Positions 53,536 to 62,317 of a DNA stretch of 64,000 nucleotides are shown piece by piece. Under the pieces are notes generated by a model. The model was not told where the DNA came from, did no database searches, and saw only the letters and a program-made list of their open reading frames with translations. This stretch comes from Corynebacterium jeikeium (GTDB lineage: Bacteria; Actinomycetota; Actinomycetes; Mycobacteriales; Mycobacteriaceae): contig NZ_JFCQ01000015.1 in assembly GCF_000738265.1 (NCBI RefSeq), positions 62,001-126,000 on the forward strand, given 5' to 3'. Positions within the stretch are counted from its first letter, which is position 1. Every line of letters starts with the position of its first letter. Position numbers and translations under genes: made by a program.

Positions 53536-53814
53536 TTATCGACGACCCTTCTTGTCGTCCTTGACGTGACCCTTGAAGGTCTTCGTAGGAGCGAACTCAC
53601 CTAGCTTGTGACCGACCATGGAATCGTCGATGAACACCGGTACGTGCTTACGACCGTCGTGGACGGCGAAAGTGTGGCCGATGAAATCGGGAAGAATGGT
53701 CGAGCGACGGGACCACGTCTTGATGACGTTCTTGTTGCCCTTTTCGTTCTGAGCGTCCACCTTCGCAAGGAGGTGTTCGTCGACGAATGGGCCCTTCTTC
53801 AGGCTGCGTGGCAT
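53536..53814 (-). CDS. rpsS: Ribosomal protein uS19
   Basis: Head protein of the small subunit. It starts [16 protein letters not shown] and has [20 protein letters not shown]. The length is 92 residues, in standard order between rplB and rplV. Confidence 0.97.
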
Positions 53815-53830
53815 TCTCTACTACCTCCTC

Positions 53831-54673
53831 TTAGCGCTTCTTGTTCTTGTTGGAGCGACGACGGCGAACGATCATCCGGTCGCTAGGACGGTTCGGCTTG
53901 CGGGTGCGTCCCTCAGGCTGACCCCAAGGAGACACAGGGTGACGACCACCGGAGGTCTTACCCTCACCACCGCCGTGCGGGTGGTCAACCGGGTTCATAA
54001 CAACACCACGGACGGTCGGGCGAACGCCCTTCCAGCGCATACGGCCGGCCTTGCCCCAGCGGATGTTGATCTGGTCAGCGTTGCCGACCTCGCCGATGGT
54101 GGCGCGGCAGCGGATGTCAACGCGACGGATCTCGGTGGACGGCATACGCAGGACTGCGTACTTGCCTTCCTTACCCAGCAGCTGGATGGAGGCACCAGCG
54201 GAACGAGCCATCTTGGCGCCGCCGCCCGGCTTCAGCTCCACAGCGTGGATGGTGGTACCGGTCGGGATGTTACGCAGCGGCAGGTTGTTACCAACCTTGA
54301 TGTCTGCGTTCGGGCCGGACTCCAGCAGGGCACCCTGCTGCAGGCCACGCGGGGCGATGATGTAACGCTTCTCGCCATCGCGGTAGTGCAGCAGTGCGAT
54401 GTTAGCGGTGCGGTTCGGGTCGTACTCGATGTGAGCAACCTTAGCCAGCACGCCGTCCTTGTCGTTACGACGGAAGTCGATAACGCGGTAGCGGCGCTTG
54501 TGGCCACCACCCTTGTGACGGGTCGTGATGTGGCCGTGAACGTTACGACCACCGGTCTTCGACAGCGGGCGCAGCAGAGACTTCTCAGGAGTCGAACGGG
54601 TAATTTCCGCGAACTCGGAGACAGAACTCTGGCGGCGACCCGGCGTAGTCGGCTTGTACTTACGAATAGCCAT
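53831..54673 (-). CDS. rplB: Ribosomal protein uL2
   Basis: Conserved large-subunit protein near the peptidyl-transferase centre. It has [17 protein letters not shown] and the C-terminal [18 protein letters not shown] with the conserved His. The length is 280 residues. There are 39 bases between rplW and rplB, the longest gap inside this operon. Confidence 0.97.
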   Translation of the reverse strand: MAIRKYKPTTPGRRQSSVSEFAEITRSTPEKSLLRPLSKTGGRNVHGHITTRHKGGGHKRRYRVIDFRRNDKDGVLAKVAHIEYDPNRTANIALLHYRDGEKRYIIAPRGLQQGALLESGPNADIKVGNNLPLRNIPTGTTIHAVELKPGGGAKMARSAGASIQLLGKEGKYAVLRMPSTEIRRVDIRCRATIGEVGNADQINIRWGKAGRMRWKGVRPTVRGVVMNPVDHPHGGGEGKTSGGRHPVSPWGQPEGRTRKPNRPSDRMIVRRRRSNKNKKR

Positions 54674-54712
54674 ACTCTTGCTTCCTCTTTACCTTTCGGT
54701 ATCCGGCCGCCC

Positions 54713-55018
54713 TTAGGCGGTCGCTCCACCGAAGATGTCGATCGGATCGCTGCCGGCGACCAGGGTCACCATGGCGCGCTTGGTTGCCTTGCGCTGGCCG
54801 TAGCCGGTGCGGGTGCGCTTACGCTTGCCCTCACGGTTAACGGTGTTAACGCTGGCGACCTTCACACCAAAGATCTGCTCGACGGCAATCTTGATTTGGG
54901 TCTTGTTAGAGCTGGGGTTAACCAGGAACGTGTAAACGTTCTGCTCCATCAGGCCGTAGGACTTCTCAGATACGACCGGGGCGATGATGATATCGCGAGG
55001 ATCAGCTACAGTGCTCAC
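54713..55018 (-). CDS. rplW: Ribosomal protein uL23
   Basis: Exit-tunnel protein that binds trigger factor. It has [19 protein letters not shown] and [20 protein letters not shown]. The length is 101 residues. It overlaps rplD by four bases. Confidence 0.97.
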   Translation of the reverse strand: MSTVADPRDIIIAPVVSEKSYGLMEQNVYTFLVNPSSNKTQIKIAVEQIFGVKVASVNTVNREGKRKRTRTGYGQRKATKRAMVTLVAGSDPIDIFGGATA

Positions 55019-55668
55019 TTTGCCTCCTCCTTGGTCTTATCAGCGGCGTTGATGAAAGCGTTCAGTGCCTCCACGGAGAACACAACGTCATCTGCGTTCA
55101 GAACGTCGTAGGTGTTCAGCTGGTCGTTGACCAGGGTGTGCACCTGCGGCAGGTTGTTCACAGACTTCCATGCGGTGACGTCTTCGCGGGTCAGGACGAC
55201 CAGCACGGACTTGCGGTCCGTCAGACGCTCGATGAAAGCGCGTGCAGCCTTGGTGGACGGGGTCTGGCCCGGGACCAGCTCCTCGACCACGTGGATGCGG
55301 TCGTGACGCACGCGATCGGTCAGGGCGCCACGCAGAGCGGCGGCCTTCATCTTCTTCGGGGTGCGCTGGGAGTAGTCGCGCGGCTGCGGACCGTGAACCG
55401 TGCCACCACCGGTGAAGTGGGGAGCGCGGATGGAGCCCTGGCGAGCACGACCGGTGCCCTTCTGGCGGAATGGCTTACGGCCACCACCGGACACCATGCC
55501 ACGAGTCTTCGTAGCGTGGGTACCCTGGCGCTTTGCTGCGAGCTGAGCGGTAACGACCTGGTGCATCAGGGCGACGCTTGCCTCTGCATCGAAGATGGAT
55601 GCGGGCAGCTCGACCGTGCCGTTGGTCTTACCGTCAGCGGTGTGGACATCAAGCTTTAGATTGCTCAT
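55015..55668 (-). CDS. rplD: Ribosomal protein uL4
   Basis: Tunnel-lining protein and, in enteric bacteria, autoregulator of the S10 operon. It has [20 protein letters not shown] and [15 protein letters not shown]. The length is 217 residues. It overlaps rplC and rplW by four bases each. Confidence 0.97.
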   Translation of the reverse strand: MSNLKLDVHTADGKTNGTVELPASIFDAEASVALMHQVVTAQLAAKRQGTHATKTRGMVSGGGRKPFRQKGTGRARQGSIRAPHFTGGGTVHGPQPRDYSQRTPKKMKAAALRGALTDRVRHDRIHVVEELVPGQTPSTKAARAFIERLTDRKSVLVVLTREDVTAWKSVNNLPQVHTLVNDQLNTYDVLNADDVVFSVEALNAFINAADKTKEEAK

Positions 55669-56321
55669 GCGTGTGCACCGCCCTTCACTGCGGTCTTGAC
55701 AACGACGAGGCCGCCGTTGACACCCGGAACTGCGCCCTTGATCAGGAGCAGGTTGGACTCTGCGTCGACCTTGGCAACCTTCAGGTTCTGCTGGGTAACG
55801 CGGTCGTTACCCATGCGGCCTGCCATGCGCTTGCCCTTGAACACGCGGCCGGGGGTGGCTGCCTGTCCAATGGAGCCCACGCGGCGGTGAGCAGCCTGGT
55901 TACCGTGTGCAGCACCCTGGCCGGCGAAGCCGTGGCGCTTCATGCCACCGGCGTAGCCCTTACCCTTGGTGGTGCCCGTCACGTCGACGAACTTGACATC
56001 GTTGAAGATGTCGACGGTGACGTCCTGGCCAACCTCGTAGCTGGATGCGTCTGCAACGCGGATCTCAGCGACGTGGCGGCGCGGAGTCACGCCAGCCTTC
56101 TTGAAGTGACCAGCGGCAGGCTTGTTGACCTTGCGCGGGTCGATCTCGCCGAAGGCGATCTGTACGGCCTCGTAGCCGTCGGTTTCCTTGGTACGCACCT
56201 GGGTAACGACACAAGGCCCAGCCTCGACGACGGTAACCGGTACAACACGGTTCTCTTCGTCGAAGATCTGGGTCATGCCGAGCTTCTTGCCCAGGATGCC
56301 CTTGATCTCAATATCACTCAT
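55665..56321 (-). CDS. rplC: Ribosomal protein uL3
   Basis: Large-subunit protein near the A-site. It starts with [18 protein letters not shown] and has the central [20 protein letters not shown] and [18 protein letters not shown]. The length is 218 residues. It is 47 bases after rpsJ. Confidence 0.97.
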   Translation of the reverse strand: MSDIEIKGILGKKLGMTQIFDEENRVVPVTVVEAGPCVVTQVRTKETDGYEAVQIAFGEIDPRKVNKPAAGHFKKAGVTPRRHVAEIRVADASSYEVGQDVTVDIFNDVKFVDVTGTTKGKGYAGGMKRHGFAGQGAAHGNQAAHRRVGSIGQAATPGRVFKGKRMAGRMGNDRVTQQNLKVAKVDAESNLLLIKGAVPGVNGGLVVVKTAVKGGAHA

Positions 56322-56368
56322 AGTTTCTCTTCCGCTGCCGTTTTCAGTAGTTCAGACTCTTTTGCCGC

Positions 56369-56674
56369 TTACTGAATGTTGACGTCGACGCTGGCCGGAA
56401 GATCGATGCGCATCAGAGCGTCAACGGTCTTCGGGGTTGGGTCGAGAATGTCGATCAGACGCTTGTGCGTACGCATCTCAAAGTGCTCGCGCGAGTCCTT
56501 GTACTTGTGCGGAGAACGGATGACGCAGTACACGTTCTTTTCAGTTGGCAGTGGCACTGGGCCGACAACACGAGCGCCGGTACGGGTTACCGTCTCGACG
56601 ATCTTCTTGGCAGAAGCGTCGATAGCCTCGTGATCGTAGGCCTTGAGCCTAATGCGGATCTTCTGTCCCGCCAC
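56369..56674 (-). CDS. rpsJ: Ribosomal protein uS10
   Basis: Head protein of the small subunit and NusE partner in transcription. It starts [19 protein letters not shown] and ends [17 protein letters not shown]. The length is 101 residues. First gene of the S10 operon; its promoter must lie in the long gap upstream. Confidence 0.97.
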   Translation of the reverse strand: MAGQKIRIRLKAYDHEAIDASAKKIVETVTRTGARVVGPVPLPTEKNVYCVIRSPHKYKDSREHFEMRTHKRLIDILDPTPKTVDALMRIDLPASVDVNIQ

Positions 56675-57413
56675 GCTTGTCCTCTTCCTTCAAAGCGCAC
56701 CTGCTGCCTGAACAGCGGGTTAACACGCTTTTTGTCTGTCTTAGTCTTAACGCTGTCCGGCCTTGGGGCCTGGTCCAGTCGCCAGTGTCGCTTGTGTCTT
56801 ACATTTACTTGTTTGTGCCATCGATGGACGCGGGTCATTTGGTTTTAATGAACACACGCCATACGCACTTGGGTTAACAAGTCTTTGTAACAACACCCGG
56901 TTCCCGCCCCTGTTGGTTCCACGTCTGGCCTTAACTAATTAAGTCCTCATATATGGAGCCAAGCTTGGAAGCGTGTTCCGCGCTTTGTCGGAAGGATTTC
57001 CTTCGCTTACTGCCGCTGTTCATTTACCATGCCCCATCCTCCGGCACCCGCGGTCGGGCGTGTCGCCTTTCCGCTTTTTAAGTACCGCACAGCAAAGCAG
57101 CCCCGCTGAGATCCTTGGAGGATCACTTTCGCGAGGTTCTTCACCGACGATGGATCATGCTCACTTCACCATCGACACCTTCTTGGTTCAGCCTGGCTTC
57201 ACCCGACTGGCCTCATGTGCCGTGTTAAAGCAACGTCAAGTATTGAACCACACCGGGCGCGCCGAAACCAAATCACTACTCTCTTTTCTTATTGACGCCC
57301 CAACGCGCCCACCTGCTTTTACTCCAGAAGGGCCACGGAGCACTACAATCACCACAAAGTTGAGATTGATGATGGATGGCCTAAAGGTGGCGTCATCTAA
57401 AGAAGGAACAATA
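56675..57413. other. Long divergent intergenic region rpsJ - sortase
   Basis: 739 bases. It should contain the S10-operon promoter and leader (minus strand) and the sortase promoter (plus strand). A plus-strand open frame runs from 56973 into the sortase gene, but the part before 57414 shows no ribosome site or domain. No RNA gene was recognised. Confidence 0.5.
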
Positions 57414-58280
57414 ATGAGCGACCCCCGCAACTCACGTCGCCCTTCCCCAGGCCCGACGCGCCATCCGATACCGCCATCTACTTCGGCGCGTCCTGCGGCG
57501 CCGCGACACGCTACGATACGACCCCAGCGTCGGGAGCGTACGGAAGACAACATCCTTAGGCAGCAGGCGCCCAAACACCGTAGACAAAGAACCCCTCAGG
57601 ATAAGAGGCGGCTTATTGCGCGCATTGGCGCCGCGATCTTCGCCACGCTCATTGTCCTCGCGTTGTGGCCGCACGACTCGTCTGTCAAGCCTCCGGAAGG
57701 TCTGGAATCCAACGAGGTTGTTGCGGAACAGTCGCCCGCTATTCCGCCGGCCGCAGCTCAAGAGATGTTTATTCCGGCGATCAACGTGCATGCGAACTTT
57801 GAGGAGGGTTCGTGCCGAGTCAAGGACGGGGCCATCGACCCGGGCACTTTGGATAAGGCATGCACGTACACCGCGCCTGATCGCCCGTATTCACTACCTG
57901 GAACGAATGCGCCGGACATCGTGGTAATTGCAGGCCACACCGGCGCGGGTGTACCTGCTGTATTCAACGACCTTTACGACGGGACGGCAGATCGCCATAG
58001 AGTTGCCGTGGGTGACAAGCTGTATATCCGCACTGCCGAATCTGGGGACAACTGGCTGGTCTATTCCGCATCCGACCTGCACGATCCCAGCAAGGATGCG
58101 CTATCGAAGGATCCACAGATTTGGGGGGACGGCCCCATGCCGGGCCGACTACTGACGATTAGCTGCATCCAGCCCGCGAACCCCCTTGCCTCTGCCGTGC
58201 GTAATGCTGTTGTGGGTTGGCAATATCAGGGAACTTCCAGCACCGCTAGCGCTCCCCACCCTGGGCAATCGGGTCAGTAG
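57414..58280 (+). CDS. Sortase, class F-like
   Basis: Membrane-anchored transpeptidase or housekeeping-like sortase. The N terminus is basic and Pro-rich (~75 residues), followed by one membrane segment (RIGAAIFATLIVLALWP). The catalytic domain has FIPAINVHANFEEG, the His in VVIAGHTGAGVPAVF and the Cys in RLLTISCIQP; an Arg in the following ASAVRNAV helix-strand could complete the site. The length is 288 residues. The ATG at 57414 has aagga upstream. The next gene encodes a protein with an LAQTG sorting signal, a likely substrate. Class F is inferred from the short catalytic domain and actinobacterial setting. Confidence 0.82.
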   Translation: MSDPRNSRRPSPGPTRHPIPPSTSARPAAPRHATIRPQRRERTEDNILRQQAPKHRRQRTPQDKRRLIARIGAAIFATLIVLALWPHDSSVKPPEGLESNEVVAEQSPAIPPAAAQEMFIPAINVHANFEEGSCRVKDGAIDPGTLDKACTYTAPDRPYSLPGTNAPDIVVIAGHTGAGVPAVFNDLYDGTADRHRVAVGDKLYIRTAESGDNWLVYSASDLHDPSKDALSKDPQIWGDGPMPGRLLTISCIQPANPLASAVRNAVVGWQYQGTSSTASAPHPGQSGQ

Positions 58281-58423
58281 AAGCACTACCCCCAGAATGC
58301 GCTAAATCTCATTAACTTAGAAAAAGATGTGACAAATGTTAAGGACGGGTCTAATGTTACTCGTGTTAATGCCTTCGCTGTTTGGTGGGCATTGCGCACG
58401 ACCTATTTCTTGAAGGAGATAAC

Positions 58424-59200
58424 ATGAAGCGTTTCTCGCAATCCCTGACCGCAGTCGCAATGGCTGGCGCCCTCACTCTCGGCGGCGCAACTGTTGCCCA
58501 GGCTCAGATTCCCGCTACGGAGACTGATTCTGCCGAGGACACCAACATCCCGGCCCCGGCCACCAAGCAGGATGACGAAGGTAACACCTGGTACCAGAGC
58601 ACGCAGGATCCGAGCGTTTACGTGAAGGATCCCAACAAGGCAAACGAGCCGATCACCGACCAGATGCGTGCAGACTACAACAAGGCCTTCGGCGTCCCGA
58701 CCGAAGAGGGCATCCCGGCTCCGGCCACCAAGAAAGACAAGTTCGGCAACACCTGCTACCAGCACCTGCAGGATCCGAACGTCTACGTGAAGGATCCCAA
58801 CCAGGTCAACGAGCCGATCACCGACGAGATGCGCGCAGAGTGCCAGGAGTTCGACAAGAAGCAGCTGGCTTGGCTGGCTCTGCCGGCTGCCCTGATCATC
58901 GGCGGCATCGTCTGGCACCTGGCCAACGACGGCAAGACCTACGTCAAGGACGAGAACAGCAAGGAAGCTCCGTCTGCCGAGGAGAAGGCAGCTTCCGACA
59001 AGATGCTGCAGGAAAACAAGGACGAGGTCATCGCCCAGGGCGGCCAGCTGGCCGGCCAGGACGCTGGCGCTGCCAACACCGACCGCGGCATGCTGGCACA
59101 GACCGGCTCCAACACCGCTGCTCGCGGCCTGGCTGCCCTGGCTGTCCTGGCTATGGTCGCAGCTGGCGCGTTCGCCGTTCGCCGCAAGATCTTCGCTTAA
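58424..59200 (+). CDS. Secreted repeat protein with LAQTG sorting signal
   Basis: 258 residues. A Sec signal peptide ends VAQAQ. Two ~50-residue repeats follow (42-88 and 97-143), each reading IPAPATK, then GNT-YQ, QDP-VYVKDPN and NEPITD-MRA. A third, partial copy lies near 170-196 (GKTYVKDEN). A hydrophobic stretch at 148-167 (LAWLALPAALIIGGIVWHL) is unusual for a wall protein. The C terminus has LAQTG (224-228), a hydrophobic segment and RRK, a sorting signal with Ala in place of Pro. The start has aaggagataac in front. It is probably attached to the wall by the adjacent sortase. Strong codon bias suggests high expression. Confidence 0.82.
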   Translation: MKRFSQSLTAVAMAGALTLGGATVAQAQIPATETDSAEDTNIPAPATKQDDEGNTWYQSTQDPSVYVKDPNKANEPITDQMRADYNKAFGVPTEEGIPAPATKKDKFGNTCYQHLQDPNVYVKDPNQVNEPITDEMRAECQEFDKKQLAWLALPAALIIGGIVWHLANDGKTYVKDENSKEAPSAEEKAASDKMLQENKDEVIAQGGQLAGQDAGAANTDRGMLAQTGSNTAARGLAALAVLAMVAAGAFAVRRKIFA

Positions 59201-59250
59201 GCCGAAGCCCTAAGGCACGTATCCCCAAGGGGACACGCGCGCTAGAAACC

Positions 59251-59296
59251 AGCCCACCTTCCTTGGCCTAGTAGCCGATGCAGGTGGGCTTTTCCA
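59251..59296 (+). terminator. Terminator of the LAQTG protein gene
   Basis: AGCCCACCT and AGGTGGGCT form a perfect nine-base stem with a 22-base loop, followed by TTTTCC. Confidence 0.82.
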
Positions 59297-59406
59297 TGTA
59301 CCGGCAGCGCCTCTCCCCCATTGAGGCAGCCCACAACTACAATCGCCACACAAATGAGATTTGAAGGCGAATGGCCGCAGGTGGCGTCCACAACAGAGGA
59401 ACTGCA

Positions 59407-59754
59407 TTGAGCGATTACCGCAGCAACCCCGAATACCAACGCCAACGGCGCGCACTAGTTCGGAAGCACCACCCCGACGCAGGTGGGACGGATGCCGAAC
59501 TGATCGAGGCGCTGCGGGCACTCGACGAAAGCTGGGATCGGCGGGCGCGCCTACGCCGCCAGGTCCGGGAACACCGGCCAAGCTTCATCTCCGAGCAGAG
59601 AGCGGAACAGGCCATGGACGCAGCCGAGCAGGCAGTCGGGATGGCAGAGAACCTCGCACGTAGCGCCGGACGATTTGCGGGGAACATCAGGAACACGGTC
59701 ATGAACAAACTGCCGGAAGAGTTTCGCCGCGGATACAGAGAGGGCGACAAATGA
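59407..59754 (+). CDS. Small J-domain-like protein
   Basis: 115 residues. The N terminus is a truncated J domain: helix RRALVRKH, the HPD motif at residues 22-24, then GGTDAELIEALRALDESW as helix III. Helix I of a full J domain is almost absent. The rest is a basic helix-rich tail (EQAMDAAEQAVGMAENLARS). The TTG at 59407 is supported by agagga six bases upstream. It could stimulate a DnaK-type partner or be a membrane- or nucleoid-associated adaptor. Its stop overlaps the GntR start by four bases, so the two form an operon. Confidence 0.65.
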   Translation: MSDYRSNPEYQRQRRALVRKHHPDAGGTDAELIEALRALDESWDRRARLRRQVREHRPSFISEQRAEQAMDAAEQAVGMAENLARSAGRFAGNIRNTVMNKLPEEFRRGYREGDK

Positions 59755-60509
59755 CCACCCGCTACGAGCAAATCGCACGCGAACTGCGCGAGGAAATCCG
59801 TAGCCAAAAGCTGCGCGTTGGGGAGCCCATTCCCAGCGAGAATGCCCTCGCAGACCGCTTCGACGTTGCCCCCGGCACCATGCGCCAGGCGCTGAATGTT
59901 CTGGTCGACGAAGGAATCCTGAGTTCTAAACGCGGCGCGCGCAAAGTAGTCATGCGCATGCCCGCGCGCTTCCCCGAGATCTCCAAGTTCCGCAGTTTCG
60001 CTCAATGGGCTTACAGTCGCGGACGCACGCCCGGCGGACACGTCATCTCCCAGGAATGGGCAGAGCAGACCGAACAGGATACCGAGCTTCTGCGCGTTCC
60101 CCCGGGCGAGCAAGTACTCACCGTGCTGCGTGTGCGCACCATCGACGGTTCCCCCATCATGCTGGAACGCACCCGCTACCCGGCCTGGGTCGGCACCAAA
60201 GTCGAGCCGATGGATCCGACTTGCCCTTCGGTCACCAACGAACTGGCCTCCCGCCACAACGTCCACTTCTTTGCTGCCGACAACGTGTTCTCCGCCGCTA
60301 AAGCGGGCGAGGTAGATGCGCGCTGGCTGCCTCTCGATGCCGGCGACCCCGTACTGGTCCACCGACGCTTGTCGCGCGATGCGAAGGGTACGCCGTTGGA
60401 GATGAGTGAGGATCGCTATATTGCGGACGCCCTCAGCCTCGCCGTGCCGACGTCTGGCAAGAACAACACGCTCAGCTGGACTACGTTGAATCGCTTCCCC
60501 TGGGACTAG
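59751..60509 (+). CDS. GntR-family transcriptional regulator (HutC/UTRA type)
   Basis: N-terminal winged helix (RYEQIARELREEIRSQKLRV, IPSENALADRFDVAPGTMRQ, LVDEGILSSKRG) and a C-terminal UTRA ligand-binding domain (LTVLRVRTIDGSPIMLERTR, and DAGDPVLVHRRLSRDAKG). The length is 252 residues. UTRA proteins usually sense a sugar phosphate, amino-acid derivative or fatty acid. No transporter or enzyme operon lies next to it, so the ligand is unknown. Confidence 0.88.
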   Translation: MTTRYEQIARELREEIRSQKLRVGEPIPSENALADRFDVAPGTMRQALNVLVDEGILSSKRGARKVVMRMPARFPEISKFRSFAQWAYSRGRTPGGHVISQEWAEQTEQDTELLRVPPGEQVLTVLRVRTIDGSPIMLERTRYPAWVGTKVEPMDPTCPSVTNELASRHNVHFFAADNVFSAAKAGEVDARWLPLDAGDPVLVHRRLSRDAKGTPLEMSEDRYIADALSLAVPTSGKNNTLSWTTLNRFPWD

Positions 60510-60550
60510 CCCTGGGACTAGCTTCCCTAGCGCTACCCGCGCCCATTGCC

Positions 60551-60592
60551 AAAGCAAAAGCCCCGGATTCCTTTCGGAACCCGGGGCTAGAA
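60551..60592. terminator. Bidirectional terminator between GntR gene and tuf
   Basis: AGCCCCGGATTCC and GGAACCCGGGGCT form a stem with one bulge and a TTTC loop. The minus strand has TTTTGCTTTGG after it and serves tuf. Confidence 0.85.
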
Positions 60593-60639
60593 CCGTTTAG
60601 CGCCTAAGCGCTAAGCGGCGATCAGCTGCGTAGTTGAGA

Positions 60640-61830
60640 CTACTTGGTGATCTTGGTAACGCGACCAGCGCCAACGGTGCGGCCACCCTCACGGATAGCG
60701 AAGCGCAGGCCCTCGTCCATAGCAACCGGCTGGATCAGGGTGACGGACATGTCAACGTTGTCGCCCGGCATAACCATCTCGGTGCCCTCCGGCAGCTTCA
60801 CAACACCGGTAACGTCGGTGGTGCGGAAGTAGAACTGCGGACGGTAGTTGTCGAAGAACGGGGTGTGGCGGCCGCCCTCGTCCTTGGACAGAACGTAGAC
60901 GGAGCCCTCGAACTCGGTGTGCGGGGTGTACTCGCCCGGCTTAGCGATGATCTGGCCACGCTCAACGTCCTCGCGCTTCAGGCCACGCAGCAGCAGTGCG
61001 GCGTTGTCGCCAGCCTCTGCGGTGTCCAGCAGCTTGTTGAACATCTCGATGGAGGTAACGGTGGTCTTCTGAGCCTTCTCGCGGATACCCAGGATCTCGA
61101 CCTCGTCGTTCAGGTTCAGGACGCCACGCTCAACACGGCCGGTAACAACGGTACCGCGACCGGTGATGGTGAAGATGTCCTCAACCGGCATCAGGAACGG
61201 CTTGTCGGTCTCGCGCTCCGGATCCGGGATGGAGTCGTCGCAAGCCTGCATCAGCTCGAGAATCTGGTTAGCCCACTTCTCGTCGCCCTCCAGAGCCTTC
61301 AGTGCGGAGATGTGAACAACCGGAGCTTCCTCGTCGAAGTCCTGCTCAGCCAGCAGCTCGCGGACCTCCATCTCAACGAGCTCCAGCAGCTCCTCATCGT
61401 CAACCATGTCGCACTTGTTCAGTGCAACCAGGATGTACGGAACGCCAACCTGGCGAGCCAGCAGAACGTGCTCGCGGGTCTGCGGCATCGGGCCATCGGT
61501 TGCAGCAACAACCAGGATGGCGCCGTCCATCTGAGCAGCACCGGTGATCATGTTCTTGATGTAGTCAGCGTGGCCCGGAGCGTCAACGTGAGCGTAGTGG
61601 CGCTTCTCGGTCTCGTACTCAACGTGGGAGATGTTGATCGTGATGCCACGCTCCTTCTCCTCCGGCGCCTTATCGATGGCGTCGAAAGCGAAGGACTTGT
61701 TGGCCTCTGGGAACTTGTCAGCCAGAACCTTGGTAATCGCGGCAGTGGTGGTGGTCTTGCCGTGGTCGACGTGACCGATGGTGCCGATGTTTACGTGCGG
61801 CTTGGAACGCTCGAACTTAGCCTTCGCCAC
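60640..61830 (-). CDS. tuf: Elongation factor Tu
   Basis: Delivers aminoacyl-tRNA to the ribosome. The G motifs are [28 protein letters not shown] and the SALKALEG region. Effector [12 protein letters not shown] and C-terminal [16 protein letters not shown] are present. The length is 396 residues. The ATG at 61830 follows aggaggacac. Very strong codon bias. It lies downstream of fusA but is separated by 487 bases. Confidence 0.98.
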   Translation of the reverse strand: MAKAKFERSKPHVNIGTIGHVDHGKTTTTAAITKVLADKFPEANKSFAFDAIDKAPEEKERGITINISHVEYETEKRHYAHVDAPGHADYIKNMITGAAQMDGAILVVAATDGPMPQTREHVLLARQVGVPYILVALNKCDMVDDEELLELVEMEVRELLAEQDFDEEAPVVHISALKALEGDEKWANQILELMQACDDSIPDPERETDKPFLMPVEDIFTITGRGTVVTGRVERGVLNLNDEVEILGIREKAQKTTVTSIEMFNKLLDTAEAGDNAALLLRGLKREDVERGQIIAKPGEYTPHTEFEGSVYVLSKDEGGRHTPFFDNYRPQFYFRTTDVTGVVKLPEGTEMVMPGDNVDMSVTLIQPVAMDEGLRFAIREGGRTVGAGRVTKITK

Positions 61831-62317
61831 TTTGTGTCCTCCTGGACTGCTCGGTGGCTACGACTCTCGCAGCCACATTAACTTTTGTTGCCAACCAGTT
61901 GCCTTCCCGTCTGTTTCGGGTCGCCTACTGGCTAGTTTCTTACTTCTTGCCGAATTTCAGATTATCCGTGTAACGAACATCTTTGCCCCGACTTTGTGTT
62001 TCGAGGCCCGTCGCGCTACACGCGAACTGGGTAACGGCCAGCACACCGCATCCTACGTCACTTTAGTCATCTAGAAAAATTGACCGCCACGCTTGATCTG
62101 AAACCCCACGAACATTGGGGTAGCTTCCAGACCTGCAGCCATTCCTGGCCACGCAAGCAATCTATTTTTTTATTTGTTTATTGACGCAGGCCTACGCCGT
62201 GCTGACCCCTACCCTGCAAGGCCCCTCGCCCGTGCCTTCCCCCTTTAGACAACGCCGGTAGAGACGGGCGCCGAAGGGGCGTCACTAACAAGAAACCCTG
62301 CTAGGGGTCTGCCTGTA
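61831..62317. other. Intergenic region fusA - tuf
   Basis: 487 bases, both genes on the minus strand. After fusA a hairpin (ACCC-CTAGCA-GGGT followed by TTCTT, about 62289-62312) may be a weak terminator. The AT-rich run around 62165-62185 and the region toward 61840 should carry the tuf promoter. No gene was seen. Confidence 0.5.

Noticed and set aside
53939..55111. 390-codon plus-strand frame opposite rplB and rplW
   Set aside because: Shadow frame crossing two real genes and their spacer.
56973..57413. N-terminal extension of the sortase frame
   Set aside because: The frame is open but has no ribosome site or domain; the ATG at 57414 has a good site and family-like length follows.
60634..61881. 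415-codon plus-strand frame opposite tuf
   Set aside because: Antisense shadow caused by strong codon bias in tuf; Gln/Asn/Leu/Val-rich and no family features.
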